64,000 bases of DNA from Rhizobium rhizogenes NBRC 13257. GTDB lineage: Bacteria > Pseudomonadota > Alphaproteobacteria > Rhizobiales > Rhizobiaceae. Each line of letters starts with the position of its first letter. The stretch's first letter is position 1. Both the position numbers and the translations under genes were made by a program. The DNA is taken from NCBI RefSeq assembly GCF_000696095.1, contig NZ_BAYX01000005.1, positions 434,001 to 498,000 of the forward strand. The letters are read 5' to 3'. This document shows positions 1 to 8,412 of this stretch, one piece after another. The notes below the pieces were generated by a model, which saw only the letters and a program-made list of their open reading frames with translations, was not told the origin of the DNA and ran no database searches.

Positions 1-2
1 AG

Positions 3-854
3 GACTTCCGCTATGTCGAATATCTCGCGGCACGGCTTGCCGCCTATCGGAACGTCTGGTGGGCGCTCGCCAACGAATATGACTTCCTCCTCGACACCAA
101 GCCGATGGCGCAATGGGACCGCTATTTCCATATCCTCGAGGAGAACGATCCCTACGGCCATCTGAAATCGATCCACAATGGCGAGCAGACGATGAACTTC
201 GATCATCGCAAGCCCTGGGTCACGCATACCTGCATCCAGAACTGGGACGTCAAGCGGACGCAGGAATGGCGCGATGCCTATGGCAAGCCTGTCGTCAATG
301 ACGAGCCGGAATATGAAGGCAATATCATCCAGTCCTGGGGCAATCTGACCGCGCAGGAACTAGTGCATCGCTTCTGGATCACCATGGTTCGCGGCGGCTA
401 TGCCGGGCATGGGGAGACCTATTCGCATCCGGAAGACCTCATCTGGTGGGCCAAGGGTGGCGAACTGCGCGGCGAGGCATGGAAGCGCATCGGCTTTCTG
501 CGCGAGCTGCTGGAGCAGGACGTCGTCAACGGCTTAGAGCCGATGGCAGGAGCCGGCGAGTGGCCCTGGACGCGCGTTTCCGGCGCCCGCGACGGTGATC
601 TCAGCTACATCTATCTCGGCGAACACCAGCCCGTCATCTGGTCGACGGGTCTGCCCAAGGATGGCACCGACTACGACGTCGACATCATCGATACCTGGGA
701 GATGACCATTACCCCCGCAAGGAAGGTGGACGCTCCGATCCCGCACCCCACACGGCACGGTGCGATCGTGCGCGGCGGCCAGCCGGACGCCGCCTTTGGC
801 ATCGAATTGCCGGGCAAGCCATACCAGGCCCTTCGCATCCGTAAAAAGAACTGA
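3..854 (+). CDS. Putative glycoside hydrolase, DUF4038/DUF5605-like (5' end missing)
   Basis: The reading frame is open to the left edge of the window, so the gene is cut at its 5' end; 283 codons remain. The segment WWALANEYDF early in the fragment resembles the Asn-Glu acid/base strand of clan GH-A TIM barrels. A second acidic stretch (VVNDEPEYEG) comes about 75 residues later. The C-terminal 100 residues look like a small beta domain, as in putative collagen-binding or DUF5605 modules. No signal peptide can be judged because the start is absent. It lies 24 bp before a sugar-type ABC ATPase on the same strand, so it probably belongs to a sugar uptake and glycoside-cleaving operon that begins outside the window. 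The substrate cannot be told. Confidence 0.7.
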   Translation, partial: DFRYVEYLAARLAAYRNVWWALANEYDFLLDTKPMAQWDRYFHILEENDPYGHLKSIHNGEQTMNFDHRKPWVTHTCIQNWDVKRTQEWRDAYGKPVVNDEPEYEGNIIQSWGNLTAQELVHRFWITMVRGGYAGHGETYSHPEDLIWWAKGGELRGEAWKRIGFLRELLEQDVVNGLEPMAGAGEWPWTRVSGARDGDLSYIYLGEHQPVIWSTGLPKDGTDYDVDIIDTWEMTITPARKVDAPIPHPTRHGAIVRGGQPDAAFGIELPGKPYQALRIRKKN

Positions 855-878
855 TCGGGCCTCACAGGGAGGAATTTC

Positions 879-1943
879 ATGTCCGGACTGACCATCAAGA
901 ACGTCAAGAAGTCCTATGGAGCGGTGGATATCATCCATGGCGTCGATGTCGACATATCGGACGGCGAATTCGTCATTCTCGTCGGGCCGTCCGGCTGCGG
1001 CAAGTCGACGCTTCTGCGGATGATCGCGGGGCTGGAGGAAATCACCGGCGGCGAGATCTCGATCGGCGGGCGCGTCGTCAACAATCTGCAGCCGAAGGAT
1101 CGCGACATCGCGATGGTCTTCCAGAACTATGCGCTCTATCCGCAGATGACCGTCGCCCAGAACATGGGCTTTGCGCTGGAGCTTGCCGGCGCGAAGCGTC
1201 CCGAGATCGAACGGAAGGTCGGCGAGGCCGCGCAGATCCTCGGGCTTCAGCCATTGCTCGGCCGCAAGCCCGCACAGCTTTCCGGCGGCCAGCGCCAGCG
1301 CGTCGCCATGGGCCGCGCTATCGTGCGCGATCCGAAGGTCTTCCTTTTCGATGAACCGCTGTCCAATCTCGACGCAAAATTGCGCGTCAAGATGCGGGCC
1401 GAGATCAAGGCGCTGCATCAGCGGCTGAAAACGACCATCGTCTATGTCACCCATGACCAGATCGAGGCGATGACGATGGCCGACAAGATCGTGGTGTTGC
1501 AGGGCGGCAAAGTCGAGCAGATCGGAACACCGCTCGAGCTTTACGACCGGCCTCGAAATGTCTTCGTCGCCGGCTTCCTCGGTTCCCCCGCGATGAATTT
1601 CCTCGAAGGCAGGCTAACCGGCGGCCCAAAGCCGACCCTGTTGTTGCCGAGCGGCACGCCGGTCGAACTCCTCGATGCGCCGGCTCAGGCGGAGGGCAAG
1701 GATGTCCTCATCGGCATTCGACCCGAAGACATCTCCTTTGCGGCCGACTGCGGCGTGCCGGCAACCGTTACTGTCATCGAGCCCACGGGGTCCGAGACGC
1801 ATGTGGCGCTGGATGTCGAGGGCAAGGAACTGACATGGGTCATGCGGGAGCGCGCCGAGCTGGCGCCAAACCAGAAGGTGCAGCTTTCCTTCAAATCGTC
1901 GAATGTTCACTTCTTCGACAAGGTCACCCAGCAGCGCTTGTAA
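879..1943 (+). CDS. Sugar ABC transporter ATP-binding protein, UgpC/MsmK family
   Basis: This 354-residue protein is a CUT1-type carbohydrate ABC importer ATPase. Walker A (GPSGCGKST) is near residue 40, the signature LSGGQRQR near 135, and Walker B ([11 protein letters not shown]) just after it. The C-terminal ~120 residues hold the regulatory TOBE/OB-type domain typical of MalK/UgpC (GIRPEDI motif). The length is normal for the family. A GGGAGG ribosome site precedes the ATG. The binding protein and permeases are not in the window and presumably lie upstream, beyond the hydrolase fragment. UgpC-like ATPases often serve several transporters, so the substrate is not predictable. A stem-loop directly follows the stop codon. 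Confidence 0.93.
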   Translation: MSGLTIKNVKKSYGAVDIIHGVDVDISDGEFVILVGPSGCGKSTLLRMIAGLEEITGGEISIGGRVVNNLQPKDRDIAMVFQNYALYPQMTVAQNMGFALELAGAKRPEIERKVGEAAQILGLQPLLGRKPAQLSGGQRQRVAMGRAIVRDPKVFLFDEPLSNLDAKLRVKMRAEIKALHQRLKTTIVYVTHDQIEAMTMADKIVVLQGGKVEQIGTPLELYDRPRNVFVAGFLGSPAMNFLEGRLTGGPKPTLLLPSGTPVELLDAPAQAEGKDVLIGIRPEDISFAADCGVPATVTVIEPTGSETHVALDVEGKELTWVMRERAELAPNQKVQLSFKSSNVHFFDKVTQQRL

Positions 1944-1971
1944 AAACCCAAGCCATTATCGGATGGCTTGG
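1942..1971 (-). terminator. Intrinsic terminator overlapping the DoxX-like gene's stop
   Basis: A perfect 9-bp stem (CCAAGCCAT at 1948-1956 and ATGGCTTGG at 1963-1971, loop of six) is followed on the minus strand by a run of five T (1942-1946). It therefore ends transcripts coming from the DoxX-like gene, whose stop codon sits inside the structure (1956-1958). On the plus strand it could also slow transcription leaving the sugar ATPase gene, but there is no T-run on that side. Confidence 0.7.
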
Positions 1972-2396
1972 AGACGGTGCCAGGCGACAACCGCCAGACA
2001 GCCGAGCAGGGCGATATTCATGGTCAGCGCGTAATCGCCGTGAACAACCGCAAGTTCAAGGATGATGGCAAAACCTTCAACGGCCAGAAGGACGATGATG
2101 GCAGATGGTGCGAGGCTGACAAGCACGCCAAGCATGGCCGGCACCAACAAGGCGCTTGCCGACAGCAATTCGACGGTGCCCACGATACGAACGGCCCATT
2201 CGGGAAGAACCGTCACGGAATCCATACCCAGACTGCCGAGATATTCGATCGGTTTCGATATCTTCAAAAACCCCGACAGGCCGAAGACCACGGCGATGGA
2301 GGCTTCCAGAAACCAGACCAGGGCATTTCGCAGTTCCGTAAGAGGTTGACCGGAAATGCCTTCGGATGCCCCCAGATTCTCACGCCCGGTACGCAT
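1956..2396 (-). CDS. DoxX-like small integral membrane protein
   Basis: The 146-residue product has a short polar N-terminus and four hydrophobic stretches (about residues 25-46, 68-84, 88-110 and 120-138), the usual architecture of DoxX/DoxD-like and MauE-like proteins. The segment FGLSGFLKI in the first helix resembles the DoxX family's G-x-x-K pattern. The start overlaps the stop of the upstream gene by one base (TAATG), which points to translational coupling. DoxX proteins are linked to redox or quinone-related membrane functions in some species, but the role here is not known. Confidence 0.65.
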   Translation of the reverse strand: MRTGRENLGASEGISGQPLTELRNALVWFLEASIAVVFGLSGFLKISKPIEYLGSLGMDSVTVLPEWAVRIVGTVELLSASALLVPAMLGVLVSLAPSAIIVLLAVEGFAIILELAVVHGDYALTMNIALLGCLAVVAWHRLQAIR

Positions 2397-2791
2397 TAGC
2401 GTGGTGCGCGTCTTTCGGCGTCGCTCATCACCGTCAGAACACGCTTCACGAAGGCGGCGCCGTCAAACTGCTTTGGCGAGCTGGCATCAGAACCGTCCTG
2501 ACGCTCGAAGATGAAAGCCTCGACATTGACGATCGGCAGCTTCAATCGGTTCCGCACTCGTCCGATCATCGCCGTATGCGTTATCACCACCCGGCAGCCA
2601 TTCGGCTCGAACTCGCTCTGCATTCCCGACATCGAGATTGCCGCAACCGAGAGGCCGCGCGCCGACAGGACCGACCCGATACTCGTGGCGGCCTGCGGAT
2701 TGTCGAGACAGATCAGCACGTCCGTCGGACGATCGGATGGCAGGGACTCAGCTAGCATTTGCGACCTCATATTCGAATACGGACTTACCAT
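2396..2791 (-). CDS. Hypothetical protein, possibly receiver-like, coupled to DoxX
   Basis: I do not recognise this 131-residue protein. It is soluble, with alternating hydrophobic strands (TDVLICLDN near residue 23, CRVVITHTA near 65, LPIVNVEAFIF near 84) and an alpha/beta rhythm that recalls a CheY-like fold. No phosphoacceptor Asp in the usual place can be assigned. An internal ATG at residue 8 is an alternative start. Its stop codon overlaps the start of the DoxX-like gene (TAATG), so the two are probably one transcription and translation unit. The codon use is typical of the neighbourhood. Confidence 0.55.
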   Translation of the reverse strand: MVSPYSNMRSQMLAESLPSDRPTDVLICLDNPQAATSIGSVLSARGLSVAAISMSGMQSEFEPNGCRVVITHTAMIGRVRNRLKLPIVNVEAFIFERQDGSDASSPKQFDGAAFVKRVLTVMSDAERRAPR

Positions 2792-3011
2792 AGCGATTCC
2801 GATGTAATGCAGTGTTATATGTTGTTACAATTTGTTGCGACGGGATCGCTCATGTGGCGAGGGTTGCAGATGCGCTCGGATCGCTTGACTATCCGCCGCC
2901 GCAGTGCACCCGCAGCAAACTAAAAAAACACGCCGCAATACAATGCAACACATGTGGCAGGCGAAAACTGGTTTCCTTGTATCCGCCCGGATTCGGGCAA
3001 GGAGACCGGAT

Positions 3012-3404
3012 GTGAAACAACCCCGCAATGCAGGATCAGGCGATCCGGAACAATTGCTGAATGGGCTGACAAGTGTCAGGCGCTATCTCGGCAAGCAGGG
3101 GCGCGTCTATCTTTGGGCCAGCTGTCTTGGCTGCAACGCGATGTTTTGCACCATCGGCGCGGGCGCGCGACAGTTCATCATTTTCAACATTCTCTGCTTG
3201 CTGGCGTTCGGAGCAAAGACCTTCGAGATCATCCCCCTTGAAACCGGGAACGGCTCCGCCTTGCCTTACAATCGATCACCGGCCGCCAAGGACTGGAGGC
3301 CGGTGCTGACCTTTTCGGCTCAATTGCTTGTCGCCTGCTATGCAATGACGGTGCTCGTCGACAACCTCGCCTCAAGCCCCGTGCTACTCGGCTCGATCCA
3401 CTGA
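3012..3404 (+). CDS. Hypothetical small membrane protein
   Basis: I chose the GTG at 3012 because a strong AAGGAG lies seven bases upstream; an in-frame ATG further upstream (2904) has no such site. The 130-residue product has two hydrophobic segments, about residues 55-75 and 101-119. Four cysteines occur (residues 38, 41, 46 and 62), the first two forming a CxxC pair (SCLGC). No family is recognised. Third codon positions are GC-rich from 3012 on, which supports real coding. It stands alone, convergent with the FAD oxidoreductase gene, 48 bp apart. Function unknown. Confidence 0.45.
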   Translation: MKQPRNAGSGDPEQLLNGLTSVRRYLGKQGRVYLWASCLGCNAMFCTIGAGARQFIIFNILCLLAFGAKTFEIIPLETGNGSALPYNRSPAAKDWRPVLTFSAQLLVACYAMTVLVDNLASSPVLLGSIH

Positions 3405-3406
3405 GC

Positions 3407-3436
3407 AAAGCCCCCCGCCGAAACAGCAGGGGGCCT
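3407..3436 (-). terminator. Stem-loop terminator between convergent genes
   Basis: A GC-rich hairpin with arms GCCCCCCG and CAGGGGGC lies between the two convergent stop codons. Read on the minus strand it ends in CTTTG, a short T-tract, and so would terminate the FAD oxidoreductase transcript. It is a weaker example than the one at 56513. Confidence 0.5.
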
Positions 3437-3452
3437 GAACGCCCTGTGCGAG

Positions 3453-4580
3453 CTACTTGGAAAAACGCTCTGGCCGGAAATTGGCCAGCAGCGGATGGCG
3501 CTTTCCTGTGGCGATCTCATCGGCAAGCAGTTCACCGGCGATCAAGCCGAGCGTGGCGCCGCTGTGACTAAAGGCGACGAAGTAGCCGGGGATGGACTGC
3601 AATTCTCCGAACACCGGGTCGCCGTCGCCGGGAATGGGCTTCGGTCCGACGCCATAGTCCGCCAGTTCGAGCGTCGGATTGCCCTCGAGCACTTTCGACG
3701 CCTCGCGAAGCAGGCCTTCGACCGTGGAAGGCTTGATCTCGTAGCTCCCGTCCGCATTCACGCCCACTTCCTCCTCGGACCAAGCGGAATCAAGTGCAAA
3801 GCCACCATCAGGCGTCGGCCGAATGGCGACGCGTGGTGTGTTCAGGACCGCTTTCAATGGATGCTTGATCGGCTTTGTTCTGACAAGAAGCGCAATCGGC
3901 GTTCCGTCGGCAATGTGCTGACCAGCCTCAGCGACGGTTGCGGGAACGGCTCCACCGGCCGCTAGCAACACAGCGTCGGCATCCCAACGAATACCGTTCG
4001 ATGTCGTCACACCGCGAGCACGGCCCTCTTCGACATTGACAGTCGCGCGTCCGGCGTCGGTAACGATCTCACCACCCCGCGCCTTGAACTCTTCGGCGAG
4101 AACACCGATCAGCGACGGCAGATCGACCCAACCCTCGCCCGGATTGAACTTGGCACCCTGCGGCGTCACCATGCTGGCATCGACGCCCGGCGTCGTCTCC
4201 GCAACCTTCGACGGGGCGAGCAGCAGAGCGTGATAGCCGAGGTTGCGTTCGTATTCGAAAACTTCCCCGATCTCATTGCCCCGGCCATCCGCATCCCAGG
4301 TCAGCCCGCCATCGAAACGCAGCCACCGCGCATCCGGATATTTGGCGGCGAGTGTCCGATAGCGGTCGATGCCGGCCATGCGCAGCCGATGATAGGCGTT
4401 TGAGCGCTTGCGCGCTGAATTGAGCCAGGCGAGCGACCGGCCAGAGGCGCCGTTCGCCAGCGGGCCGTCATTGATGATCACCGTGCGAACGCCGAGCCGC
4501 GCGAGATGAAGTGCGGTCGAAACTCCGAAAATCCCGCCGCCAACGACGATGACCTTCGAAGGCTGAGTGGAAGCATGCAT
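3453..4580 (-). CDS. FAD-dependent oxidoreductase, DAO family
   Basis: The 375-residue enzyme starts with the dinucleotide-binding motif VIVVGGGIFGVSTALHLA (residues 10-27). It ends with the DAO-type FAD site near residue 335 (GYFVAFSHSGATLG). DAO enzymes oxidise amines, D-amino acids, sarcosine, opines or sugar-amino-acid conjugates to imines, with H2O2 or an electron acceptor. The length fits a soluble single-chain oxidase. It is last in a minus-strand group after a polar amino-acid ABC system, about 60 bp behind the fused permease-ATPase gene, so it probably attacks the imported compound. The substrate cannot be read from the sequence; the LacI-type regulator of the locus hints at a sugar-linked amino compound (inference). 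Confidence 0.85.
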   Translation of the reverse strand: MHASTQPSKVIVVGGGIFGVSTALHLARLGVRTVIINDGPLANGASGRSLAWLNSARKRSNAYHRLRMAGIDRYRTLAAKYPDARWLRFDGGLTWDADGRGNEIGEVFEYERNLGYHALLLAPSKVAETTPGVDASMVTPQGAKFNPGEGWVDLPSLIGVLAEEFKARGGEIVTDAGRATVNVEEGRARGVTTSNGIRWDADAVLLAAGGAVPATVAEAGQHIADGTPIALLVRTKPIKHPLKAVLNTPRVAIRPTPDGGFALDSAWSEEEVGVNADGSYEIKPSTVEGLLREASKVLEGNPTLELADYGVGPKPIPGDGDPVFGELQSIPGYFVAFSHSGATLGLIAGELLADEIATGKRHPLLANFRPERFSK

Positions 4581-4641
4581 GTTGGATAACCTTATCTATT
4601 GACGTTGTCTGGTTGTGAAAATCCGTAATGGTCGAGCGGCA

Positions 4642-6162
4642 TCAAAGAACTTCCGCGAGGAAACGCTTCAACCGCTCACTTTGCGGATTGTCGAAAATTT
4701 GCTGCGGCGAACCCGCTTCAATGATGCGGCCTTCGTCCATGAACACGACCTGATCGGCAACCCTGCGGGCAAACCCCATCTCGTGGGTCACGACAGCCAT
4801 CGTCATGCCCTGGCGGCCAAGGTTTGCCATCAGGTCGAGAACGCCCTTGACCAACTCGGGATCGAGCGCGCTCGTCACCTCATCGAACAGGATGACCTCT
4901 GGATCCATTGCCAGAGCACGGGCAATCGCAACGCGCTGCTGTTGTCCACCCGACAGGCCAGCCGGGCGATGATCCTTGCGTTCAGCGAGACCAACCTCGG
5001 TAAGGCGTGCTTCAGCAATCCCACGCGCCTCGCTCCTCGGCATCTTCTTGATCTTCGTCAACGACAGCATGACGTTTTCGAGCGCGGTATGGTCCGGAAA
5101 CAGATTGAAGTGCTGGAACACCATGCCGACGCGACGACGCAGGCTCTCCGGCTTCATCGCCAGAATGCTTTCGCCATCGAGCAGGATGTCGCCACGCTTC
5201 GGCTCGACCAGCCGGTTCAGGCAACGCAGGAGCGTCGACTTACCCGAACCCGATGGGCCGATGATACAGGTCACCGTGCCTGGCGCGATATCGAGATCGA
5301 CACCCTTCAGCACATCGAGATCACCATAGGCCATGCTGAGATCGCGGACCCTGAGCGCCCCTGCCTTGAAGCGTGGTTCGTTGCCAACGGCCGTGCTGGA
5401 AGCAGCTCGTAATTCTCCGACCTCGACGAGACCGCTGGCAGCGCCGGAACCCCGCCCCTGTCTTCCAAGCCGCAGCCGCGCATCGATGTAGTTGACGAAA
5501 TGGGTGAGCGGCACGGTAATGAGGAGATAGAACACACCGGCCAGCAGCAATGGCGACAGGTTGCCCGTCACCACGGCCTGATCCTGGCCGACGCGGAAGA
5601 TCTCGCGCTCGGACGCGAGCAGTCCCAGGAAATAGACGAGACTCGAATCCTTCACGTTGCCGATGAACTGATTAACGAGTGCCGGCAGAACACGCCGTAC
5701 GCCTTGCGGGATAACGATCAGCCGCATCCCCTGCCCGTAGCTCATGCTGAGCGCGCGACAGGCCTCCATCTGGCCGCGTTCAACGCTTTGGATGCCGGAA
5801 CGGAAGATTTCGCCGATATAGGCGCCAGCGATCAGGCTGAGCGCGATGATGCCGAGCGGAAATGGCGAGGGCCCGAACAGTTCGCGGCCGATACGGGCAA
5901 AGCCCTGACCGATGATCAGGATCGTCACGATGGCCGGGAGGCCCCGGAAAATATCGGTGTAGATCCGCGCCGGCAGGCGCAGCCAGCGTGACTGCGAGAT
6001 GCCCATGACGGCCAGCACCATCCCGATGATGACGCCGAGCACCGTCGAGGCGGCAGCCAGGATCAGCGTGTTCTTCAGGCCGACGGTGATCATGCTCGGC
6101 AGCACTTCCGCCATAGCATCCCAGTCCAGGAAGCTGCGGCGGAGATTTTCAAGCCAATCCAT
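4642..6162 (-). CDS. Polar amino-acid ABC transporter, permease-ATPase fusion
   Basis: I place the start at 6162, where GGGGA lies five bases before ATG; in-frame ATGs at 6174 and 6201 are less well served. Residues ~15-230 are a HisM/GlnP-type permease with the EAA-type loop (GQMEACRALSMSYGQ). After a ~40-residue linker, residues ~275-506 form the ATPase, with Walker A GPSGSGKST, signature LSGGQQQR and Walker B ILFDEVTSALDPE. In most systems these are two genes; here they are one chain, so a homodimer would give the complete 2+2 transporter. It follows the binding-protein gene on the same strand after a 104-bp gap containing a stem-loop. Confidence 0.9.
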   Translation of the reverse strand: MDWLENLRRSFLDWDAMAEVLPSMITVGLKNTLILAAASTVLGVIIGMVLAVMGISQSRWLRLPARIYTDIFRGLPAIVTILIIGQGFARIGRELFGPSPFPLGIIALSLIAGAYIGEIFRSGIQSVERGQMEACRALSMSYGQGMRLIVIPQGVRRVLPALVNQFIGNVKDSSLVYFLGLLASEREIFRVGQDQAVVTGNLSPLLLAGVFYLLITVPLTHFVNYIDARLRLGRQGRGSGAASGLVEVGELRAASSTAVGNEPRFKAGALRVRDLSMAYGDLDVLKGVDLDIAPGTVTCIIGPSGSGKSTLLRCLNRLVEPKRGDILLDGESILAMKPESLRRRVGMVFQHFNLFPDHTALENVMLSLTKIKKMPRSEARGIAEARLTEVGLAERKDHRPAGLSGGQQQRVAIARALAMDPEVILFDEVTSALDPELVKGVLDLMANLGRQGMTMAVVTHEMGFARRVADQVVFMDEGRIIEAGSPQQIFDNPQSERLKRFLAEVL

Positions 6163-6233
6163 TCCATTCCCCATGAATTCTTGCGGGCCATACCGACGCA
6201 TCCGTTCGGATAAACATCAGCAATGCCATGAAG

Positions 6234-6260
6234 GAGCCGCCCGGCAAGCGCGGGCGGCTC
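6234..6260 (-). other. Intercistronic stem-loop behind the binding-protein gene
   Basis: Arms GAGCCGCCCG (6234-6243) and CGGGCGGCTC (6251-6260) form a perfect 10-bp hairpin immediately after the stop of the binding-protein gene and before the fused permease-ATPase gene. There is no T-run. Such structures commonly protect the binding-protein mRNA from 3' decay and give it higher expression than the membrane subunits; that role is inferred here. Confidence 0.6.
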
Positions 6261-6266
6261 GAAGCT

Positions 6267-7100
6267 TCACTTCTTGGGTAGATATTGGTCCGGCATTGGC
6301 GAGCCCGGAAACCACTTCTCATAAAGCGTCTTCCAGGTGCCGTCCTGCATCGCCTCATGAAGCGCTTTGTTCAGCGCGGTGCGGAAGGCATCATTGCCCT
6401 TTCTGATCACGAAACCAGCCGGCGCATCGAAGGACGGAATATTGACCGCAATCTTCAGCGACGGATAACGCTCGCCATATTGCTTGGCCGCTTCGTAGTC
6501 GAGGAAATGAGCATCGATCGTGCCATTGTTGAGCGCTGCCACCGCCGAATTATTGTCGGGGAATTTTACGAGATCGGCTCCAGCAAAATTCTTGGTGGCG
6601 TAGATTTCCTGCAAGGTGCCCTGCACCACGCCGAGGCGCTTGCCCTTCAGCGTATCGGCATCCTTGATGCTCGCTTCCGGCGTCAGGACGGAGAGATAGC
6701 CGGCGAGATAACCGTCGGAGAAGTCGACCGTCTTCTTGCGTGCCTCGGTCGTTCCGATTGCGGCGACCGCCACGTCGAAGCGCTCATTGGCGACGGACGG
6801 CATCAAGGCCGAGAATTCCTGACCGGTGAAGGTCACCTTGTCCTTCGCAAAACCCATGCGCGATACGACATTCAGGAAGAGTTCGATATCGAAGCCGGTG
6901 AATTGGCCGTCGGCGGTAGCAAAGGTGTAGGGCTTTGCATCGCCCATCGTGCCGACGCTGATGGTCTGCGGATCGATCAGATTATAGGGATTGTCGGCTG
7001 CGGATGCGGACCCGATGCCGGCTGCAAGAAGATAGGCCAGGACGCCAGCTCGCAAGGGAGCGATGGCGGCTGCGAATATGCCAGATTTGCTCATGTTCAT
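6267..7100 (-). CDS. Polar amino-acid ABC transporter substrate-binding protein
   Basis: The 277-residue protein has a Sec-type signal peptide with a hydrophobic core around residues 12-30 ending in an Ala-Ser-Ala-Ala cleavage region. The mature part follows the SBP_bac_3 pattern: [14 protein letters not shown], then [21 protein letters not shown] and [12 protein letters not shown]. It would bind an amino acid or amino-acid derivative in the periplasm and hand it to the fused permease-ATPase encoded next. It is the first gene of the minus-strand group and is divergent from the LacI-family gene; two palindromic operators lie between them, so repression by that regulator is likely. The ligand is unknown. 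Confidence 0.9.
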   Translation of the reverse strand: MNMSKSGIFAAAIAPLRAGVLAYLLAAGIGSASAADNPYNLIDPQTISVGTMGDAKPYTFATADGQFTGFDIELFLNVVSRMGFAKDKVTFTGQEFSALMPSVANERFDVAVAAIGTTEARKKTVDFSDGYLAGYLSVLTPEASIKDADTLKGKRLGVVQGTLQEIYATKNFAGADLVKFPDNNSAVAALNNGTIDAHFLDYEAAKQYGERYPSLKIAVNIPSFDAPAGFVIRKGNDAFRTALNKALHEAMQDGTWKTLYEKWFPGSPMPDQYLPKK

Positions 7101-7187
7101 TCTCCGCTCTGAAGGGTGCTCTTATCGGCATTTTTATGCGTGACCATCCGCTCCTTCGTCGCGTATCGCCGAAGGAAGGATTTGCAC

Positions 7188-7222
7188 AAGAGACCGGTAT
7201 CTCTTACAAAGAGACCGGTCTC
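7188..7222. promoter_or_regulatory. Twin palindromic operators, probably for the LacI-family regulator
   Basis: The word AAGAGACCGGT occurs twice exactly 21 bp apart (from 7188 and from 7209). The right copy is a perfect 12-bp palindrome, GAGACCGGTCTC at 7211-7222. The left copy is AAGAGA-N6-TCTCTT at 7188-7205. Palindromes with a central CG are the usual LacI-family targets. Their position between the divergent binding-protein and lacI-type genes fits control of both. The 21-bp spacing puts both sites on the same face of the helix. Confidence 0.65.
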
Positions 7223-7282
7223 AATGGATATTTGTTAACTTGAGATTGACCTTCCGTCAACAACTCTTGTAACCCTCGCCCT

Positions 7283-8362
7283 ATGGAAAACCTTAGCCCT
7301 GTCAAACGTTCCGTCACCGTCGCCGACGTCGCAAAAGCGGCCAAGGTTTCGAAGGCCACGGCGGCCCGTGTTCTCGGCGGCTATGGCGTGGTCAGCGACA
7401 AGGTTCGCGCTCAAGTAATGGCTGCGGCAACAGAACTGGAATACCGACCGAACGAACTCGCACGCAGCATGACGACGGGGAAATCCGGCATCATCGGTGT
7501 CATCGTCGGCGATATCGAGAACGCTTTCTTCAGCCTCGCGGTCCGGGGCCTCAGTGACGCTGCGCGCGTGGCGGGCTTCAACGTCATCATCGCCAATTCA
7601 GGCGAAGAACTCGATGCCGAGAAATCGGCGGTAGACCTGCTTATCGGCAAGCGCGTCGACGGCCTGATCGTCACGCCGGCCAGATGCGACCGGATGGAGC
7701 ATCTGCAGGATATTCGCCGCGTCGGCGTTCCGCTCGTCCTGTTCGATAGAAGCATTCCGGAGCTTGGGGTCGACTCCGTGACCGGCGACGACCGCGACGC
7801 CGCCATGAACGCAACGCGCTATCTGCTGGAGGCAGGACATCGCCGCATCGCCTATATATCCGCCATGGACACCGGAGTTGATCCGTTCACGGACAGCCGG
7901 CAGATATCCAACTCCGCCGTGCGCGAGCGCGTGGAGGGCTTCTTGAGCGCACAGATCGACGCCGGGTTGAAGAACCCGGAGCACTACGTCCGGCTTGGCG
8001 CCACCGATCAGCTGCGGACAGATGCCGTCGTGAAGCGCTTGCTTGCGGAAAAAAATCCGTCGACGGCTTTGGTGGCGTCCGATAGCCTCGTCGGGCTCAG
8101 GGTATTCCGTTCTCTACAGTCCCTGAACCTTTCCATCCCCAGGGACATATCGATGATTTCCTTCCTCGATGCGGACTGGACCACAGTTACCGCTCCGCCG
8201 ATCACCGTCGTCGATCAGCCGGTTTATGAGATGGGGAAAAAGGCAGCCGAAAGGCTCATTTCGCGGCTGAACGGCAAAGAGCTGCCAGTGGAGCGCACGA
8301 TGATCAAGACGAGCCTGATCCAGCGCGGCTCGGTGGCGGCACCACGATCGACTGCGACTTGA
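7283..8362 (+). CDS. LacI-family transcriptional regulator
   Basis: The 359-residue protein begins with a LacI-type helix-turn-helix and hinge (VADVAKAAKVSKATAARVLGG at about residues 12-32, cut here to its core). A periplasmic-binding-protein-like effector domain follows (GVIVGDIENAFFSLAVRGL near residue 75; VDGLIVTPA near 130). The length is standard. No good Shine-Dalgarno sequence precedes the ATG, so translation may be weak or leaderless-like. It is divergent from the amino-acid ABC operon and the twin GAGACCGGTCTC-type sites lie between them, so it most likely represses that operon and itself. LacI regulators usually sense sugars, which is odd for an amino-acid transporter locus. Confidence 0.9.
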   Translation: MENLSPVKRSVTVADVAKAAKVSKATAARVLGGYGVVSDKVRAQVMAAATELEYRPNELARSMTTGKSGIIGVIVGDIENAFFSLAVRGLSDAARVAGFNVIIANSGEELDAEKSAVDLLIGKRVDGLIVTPARCDRMEHLQDIRRVGVPLVLFDRSIPELGVDSVTGDDRDAAMNATRYLLEAGHRRIAYISAMDTGVDPFTDSRQISNSAVRERVEGFLSAQIDAGLKNPEHYVRLGATDQLRTDAVVKRLLAEKNPSTALVASDSLVGLRVFRSLQSLNLSIPRDISMISFLDADWTTVTAPPITVVDQPVYEMGKKAAERLISRLNGKELPVERTMIKTSLIQRGSVAAPRSTAT

Positions 8363-8412
8363 GGCGAAAGCCTGTCATCGTCTCGGAACCAGAAACGGAC
8401 AGTTACGACGTT

